A DNA stretch of 38,415 bases from the NCBI GenBank assembly GCA_016302405.1, contig JAEDNR010000009.1:1-38415 (forward strand), in the 5' to 3' direction. The notes below the pieces were generated by a model. It was given only the letters and a program-made list of their open reading frames with translations, was not told the DNA's origin and searched no databases. Of the stretch, positions 7,602 through 16,639 are shown piece after piece (positions within the stretch are counted from its first letter, which is position 1; the number at the start of each line of letters is the position of its first letter). This DNA is from Oscillospiraceae bacterium. Its GTDB lineage: Bacteria > Bacillota > Clostridia > Oscillospirales > Oscillospiraceae. The position numbers and the translations under genes are program-made.

Positions 7602-9188
7602 TCAGGCCTTGGCACTCATGCGCTTCTTGGTGACCAGCAGAACAACCGCGGTCAGAACCAGAAGTCCGCCCAGGACATAGAAGATCGTAGTGCCGATGCC
7701 GCCGGTTTCAGGCAAGACCGTACCAGCGTTGTTCACCACATCGGCGGACAGGTAGGCACCAGAAACATTCTGTGTGAATGTAATTTCGCCGGAAACCTTG
7801 TTGCCAGTCAGATTAGTCAGGGCGGGGGTATCTCCGTCGCTGTGAACAGCTTCCACAGTGAATTCGATTGGCTCGATGCTGTTATAACCGGCGGGTGTCA
7901 CCGTTTCAGTCAGTCTGTAAGTACCGTCATCCAAACCGGTGAATTCGAAAGTGGAGGCAGATTTCTGCTCATCGACGGTAAAATCTTTCACCAGTTGCCA
8001 GGTGTCCTCGGCACCGTCAGCACCCTTGATCTTTTTTTCCAGCTTGAAAGCGGCGCCGGTCAGGGGAATGTACTCCTTGGAACCTTCCACTTTGGAGTCA
8101 TAGTCGGGATTCTTGGTAACCTTGTTGATGATGGTCTTGTAGGTAAAGACGATGACGGTATCCTTGGGGGTGTTGCCGGTCTCGTTGTTGCCTTCTTCAG
8201 ACTTGTTGGGGTTGTTGGAGTACTCCAGATAGACCTCGTTGGGGTTACCGGCGGAGCCGAGAACGGCATTTTCATTCAGCTTTGCGGTGTACTCCACGGT
8301 GATCACAGAGCTGTTGCCCGCACCCAGAGCCTTGACATCATCGCAGGAGACGGTCAGCGTGGTGGTACCGTCAGCATTTTTCACAGCAGTGATGACAAAG
8401 TTCGCGGCTTTGTCTGCGTCTGCGTCTCCGACTTTGACCGTCACACCACTGGTCACAACATTGGCGTTCTCATCTTCGCCATAGGTTGCATTGAGCGTCA
8501 GACCCTTGGACAGGGTATCGTGGAAGACCACCTTGTAGGTGGTGTAGGAGGAGACATTATTCGCCAGAGTGGCCTTGAGCTGGAAGGGAATGGAATCGCC
8601 AATGTCATAGTCGGCGGAGTCCTGCCAGCCGGAGGTAACGCCGGTGGAGTCATTGGTGTCCTTGACCTTCTTTTCCACGGTGGGAACGCTAGACTTGGGA
8701 GTTGCGGTGGTGTCGCTCACGACCTTGATGATGTATTCAGTGTAGGCGTCAGCATCACCAGTGAGGGAGCCGTCCTGATCCTTGACCAGATAGTAACCGG
8801 CGGCCAGGCCGGAGATGACATACTTGCCATCGGTGACGGTGTTGGCGGAACCGGCAGCGGTGGTCAGATAGGGAGCGACCGCCTTGGCAAACGCTTTGGC
8901 ATCGTCCTCGGTTTTCAGCGTTTCCGCCTTTGCGGCAGCGTCACCCAGCGCGGTCTGGCCCGCTTCGCTGATGCCGGAGCCCCAGACGATGTTGGACAGG
9001 ATCTTGGTTCCGTCTTTCTCAACCAGATCGCCGGTGAAGATCTGATAAGCCTCATAGGTGTGGCCCTCGGCGGAATTGTTGATGGTGATGGAATAGGTGG
9101 TAGTTTCATCCGCAAACGCGGTGGTGGCCAGAGCAAATACCATGACCAGAGCCAGCAGGAGGCTGGCAAGTTTTGTTACATGCTTCAT
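7602..9188 (-). CDS. Major pilin (SpaH/FimA-type), LPETG-anchored
   Basis: This 528-residue backbone pilin has a signal peptide cut near AFA (residue 26). Residues about 160-175 (TPKSSVPTVEKKV) hold the likely linking lysine region, then comes a fimbrial isopeptide-forming domain (about 180-340), then a Cna-B/SpaA-like domain with E-box-like YRLTETVTPAGY (about 425). The sorting signal LPETG is at 492-496, followed by a membrane segment and KKRMSAKA. Its size, E-box and position before the class C sortase are those of a polymerised shaft subunit. The ribosome site AAAGGA lies ahead of ATG 9188. The gap to the tip adhesin gene is 51 bp with no promoter that I can see. Confidence 0.9.
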   Translation of the reverse strand: MKHVTKLASLLLALVMVFALATTAFADETTTYSITINNSAEGHTYEAYQIFTGDLVEKDGTKILSNIVWGSGISEAGQTALGDAAAKAETLKTEDDAKAFAKAVAPYLTTAAGSANTVTDGKYVISGLAAGYYLVKDQDGSLTGDADAYTEYIIKVVSDTTATPKSSVPTVEKKVKDTNDSTGVTSGWQDSADYDIGDSIPFQLKATLANNVSSYTTYKVVFHDTLSKGLTLNATYGEDENANVVTSGVTVKVGDADADKAANFVITAVKNADGTTTLTVSCDDVKALGAGNSSVITVEYTAKLNENAVLGSAGNPNEVYLEYSNNPNKSEEGNNETGNTPKDTVIVFTYKTIINKVTKNPDYDSKVEGSKEYIPLTGAAFKLEKKIKGADGAEDTWQLVKDFTVDEQKSASTFEFTGLDDGTYRLTETVTPAGYNSIEPIEFTVEAVHSDGDTPALTNLTGNKVSGEITFTQNVSGAYLSADVVNNAGTVLPETGGIGTTIFYVLGGLLVLTAVVLLVTKKRMSAKA

Positions 9189-9239
9189 AATAAGGATTCC
9201 TTTCTTTCTTTTATAGCGAAAATAATTTGCTCCGGCGTC

Positions 9240-12200
9240 TCAGGGGGAATGCAGATCCCCCTTCCTACGCTTTGTATGGGGAATTATCAGGAGCACCGCC
9301 GCGCTGATAAGCATCGTAAGTCCTCCTATGGTATACAGACTGGTTCCAGATCCGCCGGTCTCCGGAAGTTCCGGATAGCTGACGCTGTTGGTTACAGTTA
9401 CCGTGCTGGATTCGCTTCCCCCAATGGTTACCGTAAACCCGTTCTGATAGGTGACAGCGAATTTCTGGCCATTCACAGTGGCGGTCTTTCCATCGTAAAT
9501 CGGCTTCCCGCTGTCGTTCAGCTCGTAAATGTAGTAGGTTTTGTTCAGCTCCAGATTGGTGAACTTCGCTGATTTTTCGCCGGTCTCTCCGGTTACGAAT
9601 GTAATGGAAACAGTCTGCATGGGATTGCCCACGGGATTGGCAGTATCGTAAAGACCAAACCGATAGGTTCCGGCTACCGGATCTGCCATTGTGCCGAGAT
9701 CGGCAAAAACTTTCATCACCGTGGCTTCCCCGCGTCCGTTGCCCATACGGTATTCGTAGGTATCGCTTTCATACCACACATCCACACCGTCGGGATATTC
9801 AGGATAGCTGCCGTCAGTGTTCGCCTTGGCGACCAGGAAGTAAGCGGGGGTGCTGTCCAGCACAAATCCATCCGGTGCCTTCGTTTCGACAATTCGGTAG
9901 ACTGTGTTGTACGCCATAAGCGGATCAGCTCCGAACGCAAGCACGCCATTGGCATCCGTTGTTCCGGTCCATGTTTTGCCCTCTGTTGGCGTAAAGGTGC
10001 CATTGTCCATGGTCCCCTCTGCCATTTCGAATTCTGCACCGGGCAGCCGGGTAGTGACGGATCCTGCGTCGTACTTGATAATCTGCACATAGGGCGTGGA
10101 AGAACCACCGGCAATGCCGCCGACAGAATACTTGTAACCCTTAATTTCAATACTGCCGCCGGTTGTCGATGCATATCCCTCCCAGTGGGCATCATTTTTG
10201 ATGTCCACCGTTTCACCCGGTTTGGCAAGTACCTTTGCCTTGTAGCTGATCGTCAGCGGCTGGCCGTCCGGAATCACCACGCGCAGGGTATTCCCATCCA
10301 CCGAGGCGGTATATGGCACAGAGGCCTGAGTTTTGCTGTTCGTCACCGTAATGGATGTCGGATCGAGCTGCAGGGTATCGCTGAGGGTGTCCACAACCGT
10401 TAATCTGTCCGCCCCCGCCAGCAAGTCCTCCCCCAGGCTGTTTACGGTAATCGTAAAGGGAAGCGTTCTGCCGCCCTGCTCCACCGTCTTTTTCAAGGTT
10501 TCCGTCGTAACCGAAACCGACTGGGTGTCAATATCCCGCTGGCATCCGTCCTCGCTGTAAAGCGTGACCTGGTTATTAAACTGTTTCGTCTCACCGCCCA
10601 AAAGCACATCAGGGTCCGTGACACGGCAGACTACCTGGAATGTAACAGCGCTGGTATTGACATTTCTCCCTGCCACCAGGTTGTCCACATCCCAGACAAT
10701 CGTGTTCCCGTCGGTGTAATAGTAGTAGGAGTCGTTTCCCGGCATGGAATGCGCGGTATAGTCTCCGCCCAAACCGCTAATCTGCTCCACACAGGCTTTT
10801 GGGGCATTGCTTCCACGCTGCTGCAGCCGGACGTAGGCAAGCTCCATGCCGTCAGGAAGAGATTCCACCAGTCGGTATCGTCCGGACAGATCTCCCCCCC
10901 GGTTGACCATGATATCCCAGGAGACAAAGAGTCCGGGTTCCCCAAGGGCGGAGGTTACGATAGTCCCCGTGCTGCCACTTGTTGTTTCTTGAATATTCTC
11001 GCCGTTATACTTGAAGACCGCGCCGACTTTTTTCCATAGGTTGGTGCCCTCATAGAGTATTTTGCTTGTAAGTCCGCGATTTTTCCAGTCTATTCCATCA
11101 TCGCTGGTCAACAACTGGTTATGATAGCCGATTGTATCTCCAAAAAAAGGATGAGGCGGAAGTACGCCAGCAGCCGTCTTCACTATGATATACAAGGACT
11201 TGTCTTTTAGCACCAGCGTTCGCTCCATCTTAATGATTAAAGAGGTCTGCCGATTGCCGTCAACAGTGTGATCTGTTCGACTAAATGAAAAGTAATTATC
11301 ATCAATCCGGGATAACTGACCACTGGCAAGTACTGATGCAAGATCGTTGTAGTTTTGAATTTCGCCATCTGTTAATGAACTTGTATATAATCCAACAAGC
11401 GCATCATCCAGCAGATAAGTATGTTCACTTCCTTTACTACAGAAATCTTTTATGTACAACCCCGCAGGAACAGAGTCACCGTCAATTTTAATGATCCAGT
11501 AGAGTGTTCCATATTTATAATCGCCCGTGCTGCTTGTCGGCCCCTCATAGTACCAGGACGACTTTTCCGCTGTGATGGTATTTCCGCCTTTCAAAATCAC
11601 ATCCTTTGAAGCGGTCACACCGGTGAGTACAAAGGGATCGCCCGTGCCGGGGATTATGGTGCCGGAGAGGGTGAAGCGGTTTCTAACGAGAACAGCAGCC
11701 GTTCCCTCAATGGTCTTAGGTTGGGCATAGTAACTCAAACGGTAAGCATATTGATTGCCGGTCAGTCCCAACTGAGCCATGGTGAAGTTAAAATCTATAT
11801 TGCCGTCCACCTTGACCCACAGAGTGTTCACAACCGCGTTCCCGTTTTCGGTATCCAGCGCTTCCACCTTTACATAGCCGACAAACTGCATGAAGGTGCC
11901 GTCAATCCGGTCCGTCATACTGGCCGAGGTCACATCCCAGTCACCTTTTTCATTGACCAGAACCGTATAAAGGTAGCTGCCTGCCGGGGCAGTAAAGTTC
12001 TGCGGAGCGTTTGTTTCCTGAACAAGTTCCGTCCCCGTGGCATCGTAGATACTGCCGCTGATGGGAACGGAAGTATCTGCCGAAATGGGCTCGCCCACTA
12101 ACTTCTTTGCCCAGTGTTCATATTTGACAAAGCTGTTTTTATCCGCAAATCCCAAGTAATCAAAGCTGTCCTTTTTCGCGTTGTCTGCATAGGCAGTGGC

Positions 12201-14969
12201 TCTGTTGTTAACATCGAGCCTTACCCCGCCAGATTTCGTCAATGCTTCCACGGGAACGGTAACCTGATACTGGATGCAGAAGCCTTGTCCGGGAGCAAGG
12301 CTTCCCAGGTTAACCGAAAAGCCTTTCCCGTCCTCGTTGAAACACGGTGTCAGGGATTCGGGCGTTCCCGAGGCGCTCGCCTGGGGGTAATACAGGAAAG
12401 AACCCTCCACATATTGGACATAAGGCAATACCGCTTCCGGGGTGGGACTGTCCGGATTATTGAGGGAATCCGCAATCCGGACATTTTCCAGGGTAAACTG
12501 GTTGCTGCTGTTTGCCTGCCCGGTAACCGTATAGGTGATGGTATAGCTTCCGTCCTCATTGCGAACAGGATCGGTCGCGGTTTTGTTCAGAATGAGTCCT
12601 GCCTTGGGCTCCAGGTCCGCGCAGGCGCTGTCTTTCGGGTACTGGGCTGCAAAAGCATCCGCCTCATTGGAGATCAGCTTGCTTTCGCTGTTCTGAATAA
12701 AGGTATAGCCGTCTTTGAGCAGGACCCGGTAGCGGAGGGTACGGGTCTCGTTGGCAGCCATGTCGCCGATTTCCCAGATCATATTCCCATTGGCATCCAG
12801 GCTGACGGAACCGTGGGTTTTTCCTACGGCAATGGTTTCGCCGGGGGTTCCGGAGCTGGTGAGGACCTGGGGCGTGTCGCTGACACCAATATAAGCAATA
12901 AAGCTCCCATTCGCAGTAAAACGGTCCGTCACCTTGACCTTGGGACAGCCCTCTGTTCCCGCAGTGATGGTCAGCGTATACTCTGCGTAGTCGCCGTCCG
13001 GGGATTCCACGATTTTAGGGGCAACCGTTTTTGTAAGAGAAACCTCGCCGGTTTTGGCAGCCACATCCTCCTCAAAGTGCGCGATGATTGTAACTTTTCC
13101 AAGCACAAGCTGCGCGTTGCCGTTATCATCGATTCCGGATGGGTCAATCCGGCTGGAAACATTGAAAGAGCCGCTGATGGAGGTGGCTCCGTCGTTTGCC
13201 TGCTCAGTCAGCCATTCATCATAAAAATCAATGGTCAGAATGCCATTGCTGACGGAGACATCGCCGATTTCATCTCCATTACCATCTGTCATGGATCCTT
13301 CCTTGACTGGATCCAGAAGAAGCTCCGGAAGCGTACATTGCAACAGTCCGCCGTTTGACTGAAGTGAAGACAGTGGAATATTTCCAAACTGCGCCGTGAG
13401 CTTCAGCTTCGCCGTTCCGGGAATCTCTGTATCCTCCTCAGCTTTGATCCAGTTTTTTCCGCCGTCAGTGCTATAATAGAGATCAGCCCCGGTGATGTAT
13501 GGCTCAACATCAATTGGCTCCGAAGCCGTTTCGTCCGGAAGCCGCATAAAGGTATAATTCACCGCCGCTTCTTCCACGTCGGAATTCTCTTCAACAGCAT
13601 CCTCTTCAAGGGTATCTTCATCGGCAGTCACTTCTTCGGATACATCCGCGCTTTCGTCGGAAGACTCGGGATCGGCAGAAAGAACCGAGCAGCCGAGAAT
13701 CGCACCGCTGTGAATGCCGTAAGCCGTCAGCTGAACACTGTTCCCCAGATCACCCGTTATAATCTGCACACTGTTGTCGGAGACAGTATTTACAAAGCCC
13801 GCGCGGTCCGCGCGGCCGTCCCCATTTTCATCCAGGAACAGAATATCGCCTCGTGCAGGTGTATAATCTGCAGCACTGCGGAACCTGCTCCCCGACGACG
13901 ACAGCAGAGAAGCGCAGGAGCCTGCCGTCGGGACGACGCTCTGGGGCACCTGGGCATAACGCAGGCAGAAAGAAACAAACATCGCGCACCAGTCGCCGTA
14001 AGGGTCGCCATACCACTGACCGTACCGGGTGATTCCTTTCATTTCCCCGCTGTCGGTAACAATGTAGTTTTCTGCACTCTCGGAATAGCCAAGCTGGCTG
14101 CGGGCAATTGCAAGAACATCTTCCGCCCAGGTTCCGGTGAGCGCCACCCCGGACAGGGTGCTTTCCCACACGGATGGGCTCTCCACATCCGCATCCGGAT
14201 TGGAATAGCAGGCCAACGTATGCTCGTGTTCCGTTATCTCACAAATCAGGACATCCGCATAGCATTCGTCAGAGTGGACATGGGTATCTTCTGTGGATTC
14301 CGGAAGCTCGCAGATCAGAACACGCTGGGATTCGTAGCATTCCGTCCCGTGTGCATGTCCACCCTCGCCCTCGGTCATTCCGCAGACATAGGTTGCCACG
14401 CTCCCATAACACTCCGGTGTGTGCGTGTGGGCGCCCTCTCCCTCGGTTTTTCCGCAGATATAGGATTCCACAGTTTCGTAACAGGAGTCGGTATGCTCGT
14501 GCATCTCAGTTTCGTCAGTACAGGCAAGCGTTTGTTCGGTTTGAACACATTCATCCGTGTGTATATGACCGGAATTTTCCGCCAAACCGCATACCAAGCC
14601 CTCAGTGACGGAGGTGCAGCTATCGTCATGAACGTGGCCCGGGGTCTCTTCCAAAGTGCAGACCAGTACCTGCCGTTCCTCATAACAGTACTCATCATGA
14701 ACATGGGAAACGGCTACCGTCTCCGCAGTATCGTCCTGCTCCGTTTCATAGCCGCAAACAAGGCGCTTTTCATAGCATTCTTCCTCATGCGTGTGCGCCT
14801 CCACATGACAATACGCGGTCTGCTCCATGGTAACGGCAGGGAGCATCATCGAATAAACGGTCCCAACCGCAACAACCGCAGCCAAAAAAGCCGCAGTCTG
14901 ATGTCTGCGCTTTTCCCGCCGGCGGGCAGATATGTACTTGTCCACATTTGGCGGAAGGATCTGTTTCAT
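9240..14969 (-). CDS. Giant pilus tip adhesin with His/Cys repeats and CHAP-like domain
   Basis: This 1909-residue wall-anchored protein has a membrane/signal segment at about 25-45. Nine repeats at 59-254 share H-x-H-x3-C and a later Cys. A CHAP-like domain follows at about 275-425 with Cys328 (GDWCAMFVSF), then an acidic linker (about 440-470). Several isopeptide or DUF11-like beta domains follow (about 475-1640), then a SpaA-type domain with E-box-like VYRIVETKAPDG, and a last pilin-type domain. LPETG is at 1868-1872. In the CHAP region the usual His of the HVG motif is Arg389, so hydrolase activity is doubtful. The order signal peptidase, large protein, major pilin is that of tip adhesins; tip location is inferred. 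The ribosome site is weak, so translation may couple to lepB, 18 bp upstream. DNA at about 11040-11520 is clearly more AT-rich. Confidence 0.88.
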   Translation of the reverse strand: MKQILPPNVDKYISARRREKRRHQTAAFLAAVVAVGTVYSMMLPAVTMEQTAYCHVEAHTHEEECYEKRLVCGYETEQDDTAETVAVSHVHDEYCYEERQVLVCTLEETPGHVHDDSCTSVTEGLVCGLAENSGHIHTDECVQTEQTLACTDETEMHEHTDSCYETVESYICGKTEGEGAHTHTPECYGSVATYVCGMTEGEGGHAHGTECYESQRVLICELPESTEDTHVHSDECYADVLICEITEHEHTLACYSNPDADVESPSVWESTLSGVALTGTWAEDVLAIARSQLGYSESAENYIVTDSGEMKGITRYGQWYGDPYGDWCAMFVSFCLRYAQVPQSVVPTAGSCASLLSSSGSRFRSAADYTPARGDILFLDENGDGRADRAGFVNTVSDNSVQIITGDLGNSVQLTAYGIHSGAILGCSVLSADPESSDESADVSEEVTADEDTLEEDAVEENSDVEEAAVNYTFMRLPDETASEPIDVEPYITGADLYYSTDGGKNWIKAEEDTEIPGTAKLKLTAQFGNIPLSSLQSNGGLLQCTLPELLLDPVKEGSMTDGNGDEIGDVSVSNGILTIDFYDEWLTEQANDGATSISGSFNVSSRIDPSGIDDNGNAQLVLGKVTIIAHFEEDVAAKTGEVSLTKTVAPKIVESPDGDYAEYTLTITAGTEGCPKVKVTDRFTANGSFIAYIGVSDTPQVLTSSGTPGETIAVGKTHGSVSLDANGNMIWEIGDMAANETRTLRYRVLLKDGYTFIQNSESKLISNEADAFAAQYPKDSACADLEPKAGLILNKTATDPVRNEDGSYTITYTVTGQANSSNQFTLENVRIADSLNNPDSPTPEAVLPYVQYVEGSFLYYPQASASGTPESLTPCFNEDGKGFSVNLGSLAPGQGFCIQYQVTVPVEALTKSGGVRLDVNNRATAYADNAKKDSFDYLGFADKNSFVKYEHWAKKLVGEPISADTSVPISGSIYDATGTELVQETNAPQNFTAPAGSYLYTVLVNEKGDWDVTSASMTDRIDGTFMQFVGYVKVEALDTENGNAVVNTLWVKVDGNIDFNFTMAQLGLTGNQYAYRLSYYAQPKTIEGTAAVLVRNRFTLSGTIIPGTGDPFVLTGVTASKDVILKGGNTITAEKSSWYYEGPTSSTGDYKYGTLYWIIKIDGDSVPAGLYIKDFCSKGSEHTYLLDDALVGLYTSSLTDGEIQNYNDLASVLASGQLSRIDDNYFSFSRTDHTVDGNRQTSLIIKMERTLVLKDKSLYIIVKTAAGVLPPHPFFGDTIGYHNQLLTSDDGIDWKNRGLTSKILYEGTNLWKKVGAVFKYNGENIQETTSGSTGTIVTSALGEPGLFVSWDIMVNRGGDLSGRYRLVESLPDGMELAYVRLQQRGSNAPKACVEQISGLGGDYTAHSMPGNDSYYYYTDGNTIVWDVDNLVAGRNVNTSAVTFQVVCRVTDPDVLLGGETKQFNNQVTLYSEDGCQRDIDTQSVSVTTETLKKTVEQGGRTLPFTITVNSLGEDLLAGADRLTVVDTLSDTLQLDPTSITVTNSKTQASVPYTASVDGNTLRVVIPDGQPLTISYKAKVLAKPGETVDIKNDAHWEGYASTTGGSIEIKGYKYSVGGIAGGSSTPYVQIIKYDAGSVTTRLPGAEFEMAEGTMDNGTFTPTEGKTWTGTTDANGVLAFGADPLMAYNTVYRIVETKAPDGFVLDSTPAYFLVAKANTDGSYPEYPDGVDVWYESDTYEYRMGNGRGEATVMKVFADLGTMADPVAGTYRFGLYDTANPVGNPMQTVSITFVTGETGEKSAKFTNLELNKTYYIYELNDSGKPIYDGKTATVNGQKFAVTYQNGFTVTIGGSESSTVTVTNSVSYPELPETGGSGTSLYTIGGLTMLISAAVLLIIPHTKRRKGDLHSP

Positions 14970-14987
14970 ATTGGATCGTCACTTTCT

Positions 14988-15578
14988 CTATTTCAGCGTT
15001 CCAAGATTGGAAAGGGGCCAAACCCGGAATACAATTTTTCCAACAATTTGTTCTTCAGATATACAGCCTACACTGGTGTGCCGGGAATCAATGGAAGTCA
15101 GCCTGTGATCGCCTACGCAGAAGTAGCGGCTCTCCGGCACCTGATAAGGCAATTCTATGTCACAGTCTCCCAGGGCTTTTTCCGTCAGATACGGCTCGTC
15201 CAGGAGCTTACTGTCCACATAGATATTCCCTGCTTCGTCTATATTGACCCATTGGCCCGGACCGGCAATACAGCGCTTCACAAGAATCTTATTTCCAAAA
15301 TAAAAGGCCACAAGATCGCCCTGCTTGAAGTCCGAGCCCTTAATGGAGACAACAACATCTCCCTCACGAAGGGTGGGCGACATGGAGGAACCGAAAATCT
15401 GCAAAACCGGCATCCAGATGGTCGCAACCAGAACGGCAATGGCAGCAACAACCACCAAAGTATATACCGTACTGCGCAGGACCCGACGATAGCGTCTTTT
15501 ATACCGCTCCCGGCTCAGCTCCGCCGACAGCTGCTCCAGCGACGGCAGTTCCTGGGAGGGCGCTGCTCCTTTTTTCAT
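14988..15578 (-). CDS. lepB: Pilus-cluster signal peptidase I
   Basis: This 196-residue type I signal peptidase has one N-terminal membrane segment (about 37-58) and a cytosolic basic stretch before it. The Ser/Lys dyad is Ser65 (GSSMSPTLREGD) and Lys101 (ILVKRCIAGPG). The conserved box that normally reads GDNR is GDHR here (156-159), followed by SIDSR. Signal peptidases inside pilus operons are often needed for pilin export or act as chaperone-like factors. The gene starts inside the stop of the coiled-coil gene (ATGA overlap 15575-15578), so the two are translationally coupled. Confidence 0.9.
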   Translation of the reverse strand: MKKGAAPSQELPSLEQLSAELSRERYKRRYRRVLRSTVYTLVVVAAIAVLVATIWMPVLQIFGSSMSPTLREGDVVVSIKGSDFKQGDLVAFYFGNKILVKRCIAGPGQWVNIDEAGNIYVDSKLLDEPYLTEKALGDCDIELPYQVPESRYFCVGDHRLTSIDSRHTSVGCISEEQIVGKIVFRVWPLSNLGTLK

Positions 15579-16051
15579 TCCATCATACCCTTTCCGGCAG
15601 ATTGAACCATTTCCCGGAGGGCATCCTGGTCTTTCAGAAGCTTTGCTGCTCTATCTATGACCTGTTTCCAGTAGGCATCCGCTTGCTCATGGACTTTCCG
15701 GCTGTAGGCATCAGCCTCCTGCCGGATCTTCTCGGCATCCGCGCGGATCGCCTCAGCCTCCTCAGTCGCCTTTTCCCGTATGTTCCGGCCGATCGTATCC
15801 TGCTCCTCACTCATTCGCTGAATATTTTCCAGGTACTGCTGCGCTGCTTTTTCGGCAGCCTGAAAAACGCCATTGAGCTGCAGGGAGGCTTCCGCGATGG
15901 AACCGGCCTTATCCACTGCGATCCTGCGGTCGAGAAGCTGGTCCTGCATCTGATCGACCCTGCTTTTCAGCACCCGGTTCTCCTCCGTCTGAGAAATCAA
16001 AAGCTCCAGAAGATCGGAACGGCTGAGCTTCCGTAATTCTTTATCCGTCAT
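15575..16051 (-). CDS. Cytosolic coiled-coil protein heading the pilus operon
   Basis: The 158-residue protein has no signal peptide or membrane segment. It starts with MTDKELRKLSRSDLLELL and then is almost all heptad-like helix rich in Ala, Glu, Gln and Arg (about 20-150), with DivIVA- or Vps-like character. I do not recognise a named family. It is the first gene of the operon and overlaps lepB by 4 nt, so it is made in step with the secretion machinery; a scaffold or placement factor for pilus assembly would be a guess. AGGAGG seven bases before ATG 16051 sets the start; the open frame extends eight codons further without a ribosome site. Confidence 0.8.
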   Translation of the reverse strand: MTDKELRKLSRSDLLELLISQTEENRVLKSRVDQMQDQLLDRRIAVDKAGSIAEASLQLNGVFQAAEKAAQQYLENIQRMSEEQDTIGRNIREKATEEAEAIRADAEKIRQEADAYSRKVHEQADAYWKQVIDRAAKLLKDQDALREMVQSAGKGMME

Positions 16052-16265
16052 ATAATACCTCCTGTTGTTCCTCACAAAATAAATAACAACGGGTAATAGG
16101 CTTTCCGCAATGAAGCGGGCAAATGAACCGAAGCAATGCTTTACAAGTCAATGCATGCCCGCACAAAGGGGCAGCACAAACTTTGGCATATTTTCTCTCT
16201 TGGTCTTATTCTACATCACGCATCTATGAATTCGCTATGATTTCACGCTATTTCTCTGCATCTTC

Positions 16266-16300
16266 AAAAATTTTTCTGTTTTATTACAGAAAGAAAAATT
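16266..16300 (-). other. AT-rich hairpin in the pilus leader
   Basis: Imperfect arms around 16269-16278 and 16287-16300 form a hairpin followed by T residues on the minus strand, inside the long untranslated leader of the pilus operon. It is terminator-like, so attenuation is possible. Confidence 0.35.
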
Positions 16301-16412
16301 CCGACATAGCGCACCTGGCTATATCGATCCTTCGCTGCCGGAATCCACAGGAAAAAACCGTTGGTATCCGAACATACTTCCGCGCATTATATCCATAAAA
16401 ATTGACATTCAC

Positions 16413-16440
16413 ATTATATATCTTTTGACCAAAATTTCAA
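16413..16440 (-). promoter_or_regulatory. Probable pilus operon promoter
   Basis: On the minus strand TTGAAA (16440-16435) and TATAAT (16418-16413) are 16 bp apart, the best promoter match upstream of 16051. It implies a leader of about 350 nt. A 7-bp inverted repeat GCGGGCA/TGCCCGC (about 16117-16160) and the AT-rich hairpin lie in that leader. The region 16052-16527 has no gene that I can support. Confidence 0.5.
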
Positions 16441-16527
16441 GTGTATATGCGCAAATTGACTAATCCTTTTTTCCTCCGATGTCATAGTGCGTGGATATTA
16501 TCACAAAAGCGTCAAAACGGAGATACA

Positions 16528-16593
16528 CGAAAACGCCAATCAAACGATGAAGATCAGACGCAAACAATCTTCAACGTTTGATTGGCATTTTCG
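16528..16593. terminator. Long hairpin terminator after the aminotransferase
   Basis: Arms of 27 bases (16528-16554 and 16567-16593) match at 25 positions around a 12-nt loop, and both ends carry TTTTC. It lies 46 bp past the aminotransferase stop and shields the pilus promoter. Confidence 0.8.
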
Positions 16594-16639
16594 TTCTCTG
16601 TTTCCATTCCGCCAGACGCAGAGCATCCGGCGGAAACCA

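Noticed and set aside
7842..9572. 576-codon plus-strand frame opposite the major pilin
   Set aside because: It has no family features and runs antisense across the end of one clear gene and the whole start of another.
14205..14795. Treating the adhesin HxH repeats as classical zinc fingers
   Set aside because: The protein is exported and the Cys/His order does not match C2H2 or zinc-ribbon patterns; metal binding remains only a possibility.
13710..15605. 631-codon plus-strand frame opposite the tip adhesin and lepB
   Set aside because: It crosses the boundaries of three well-supported minus-strand genes and has no recognisable domain.
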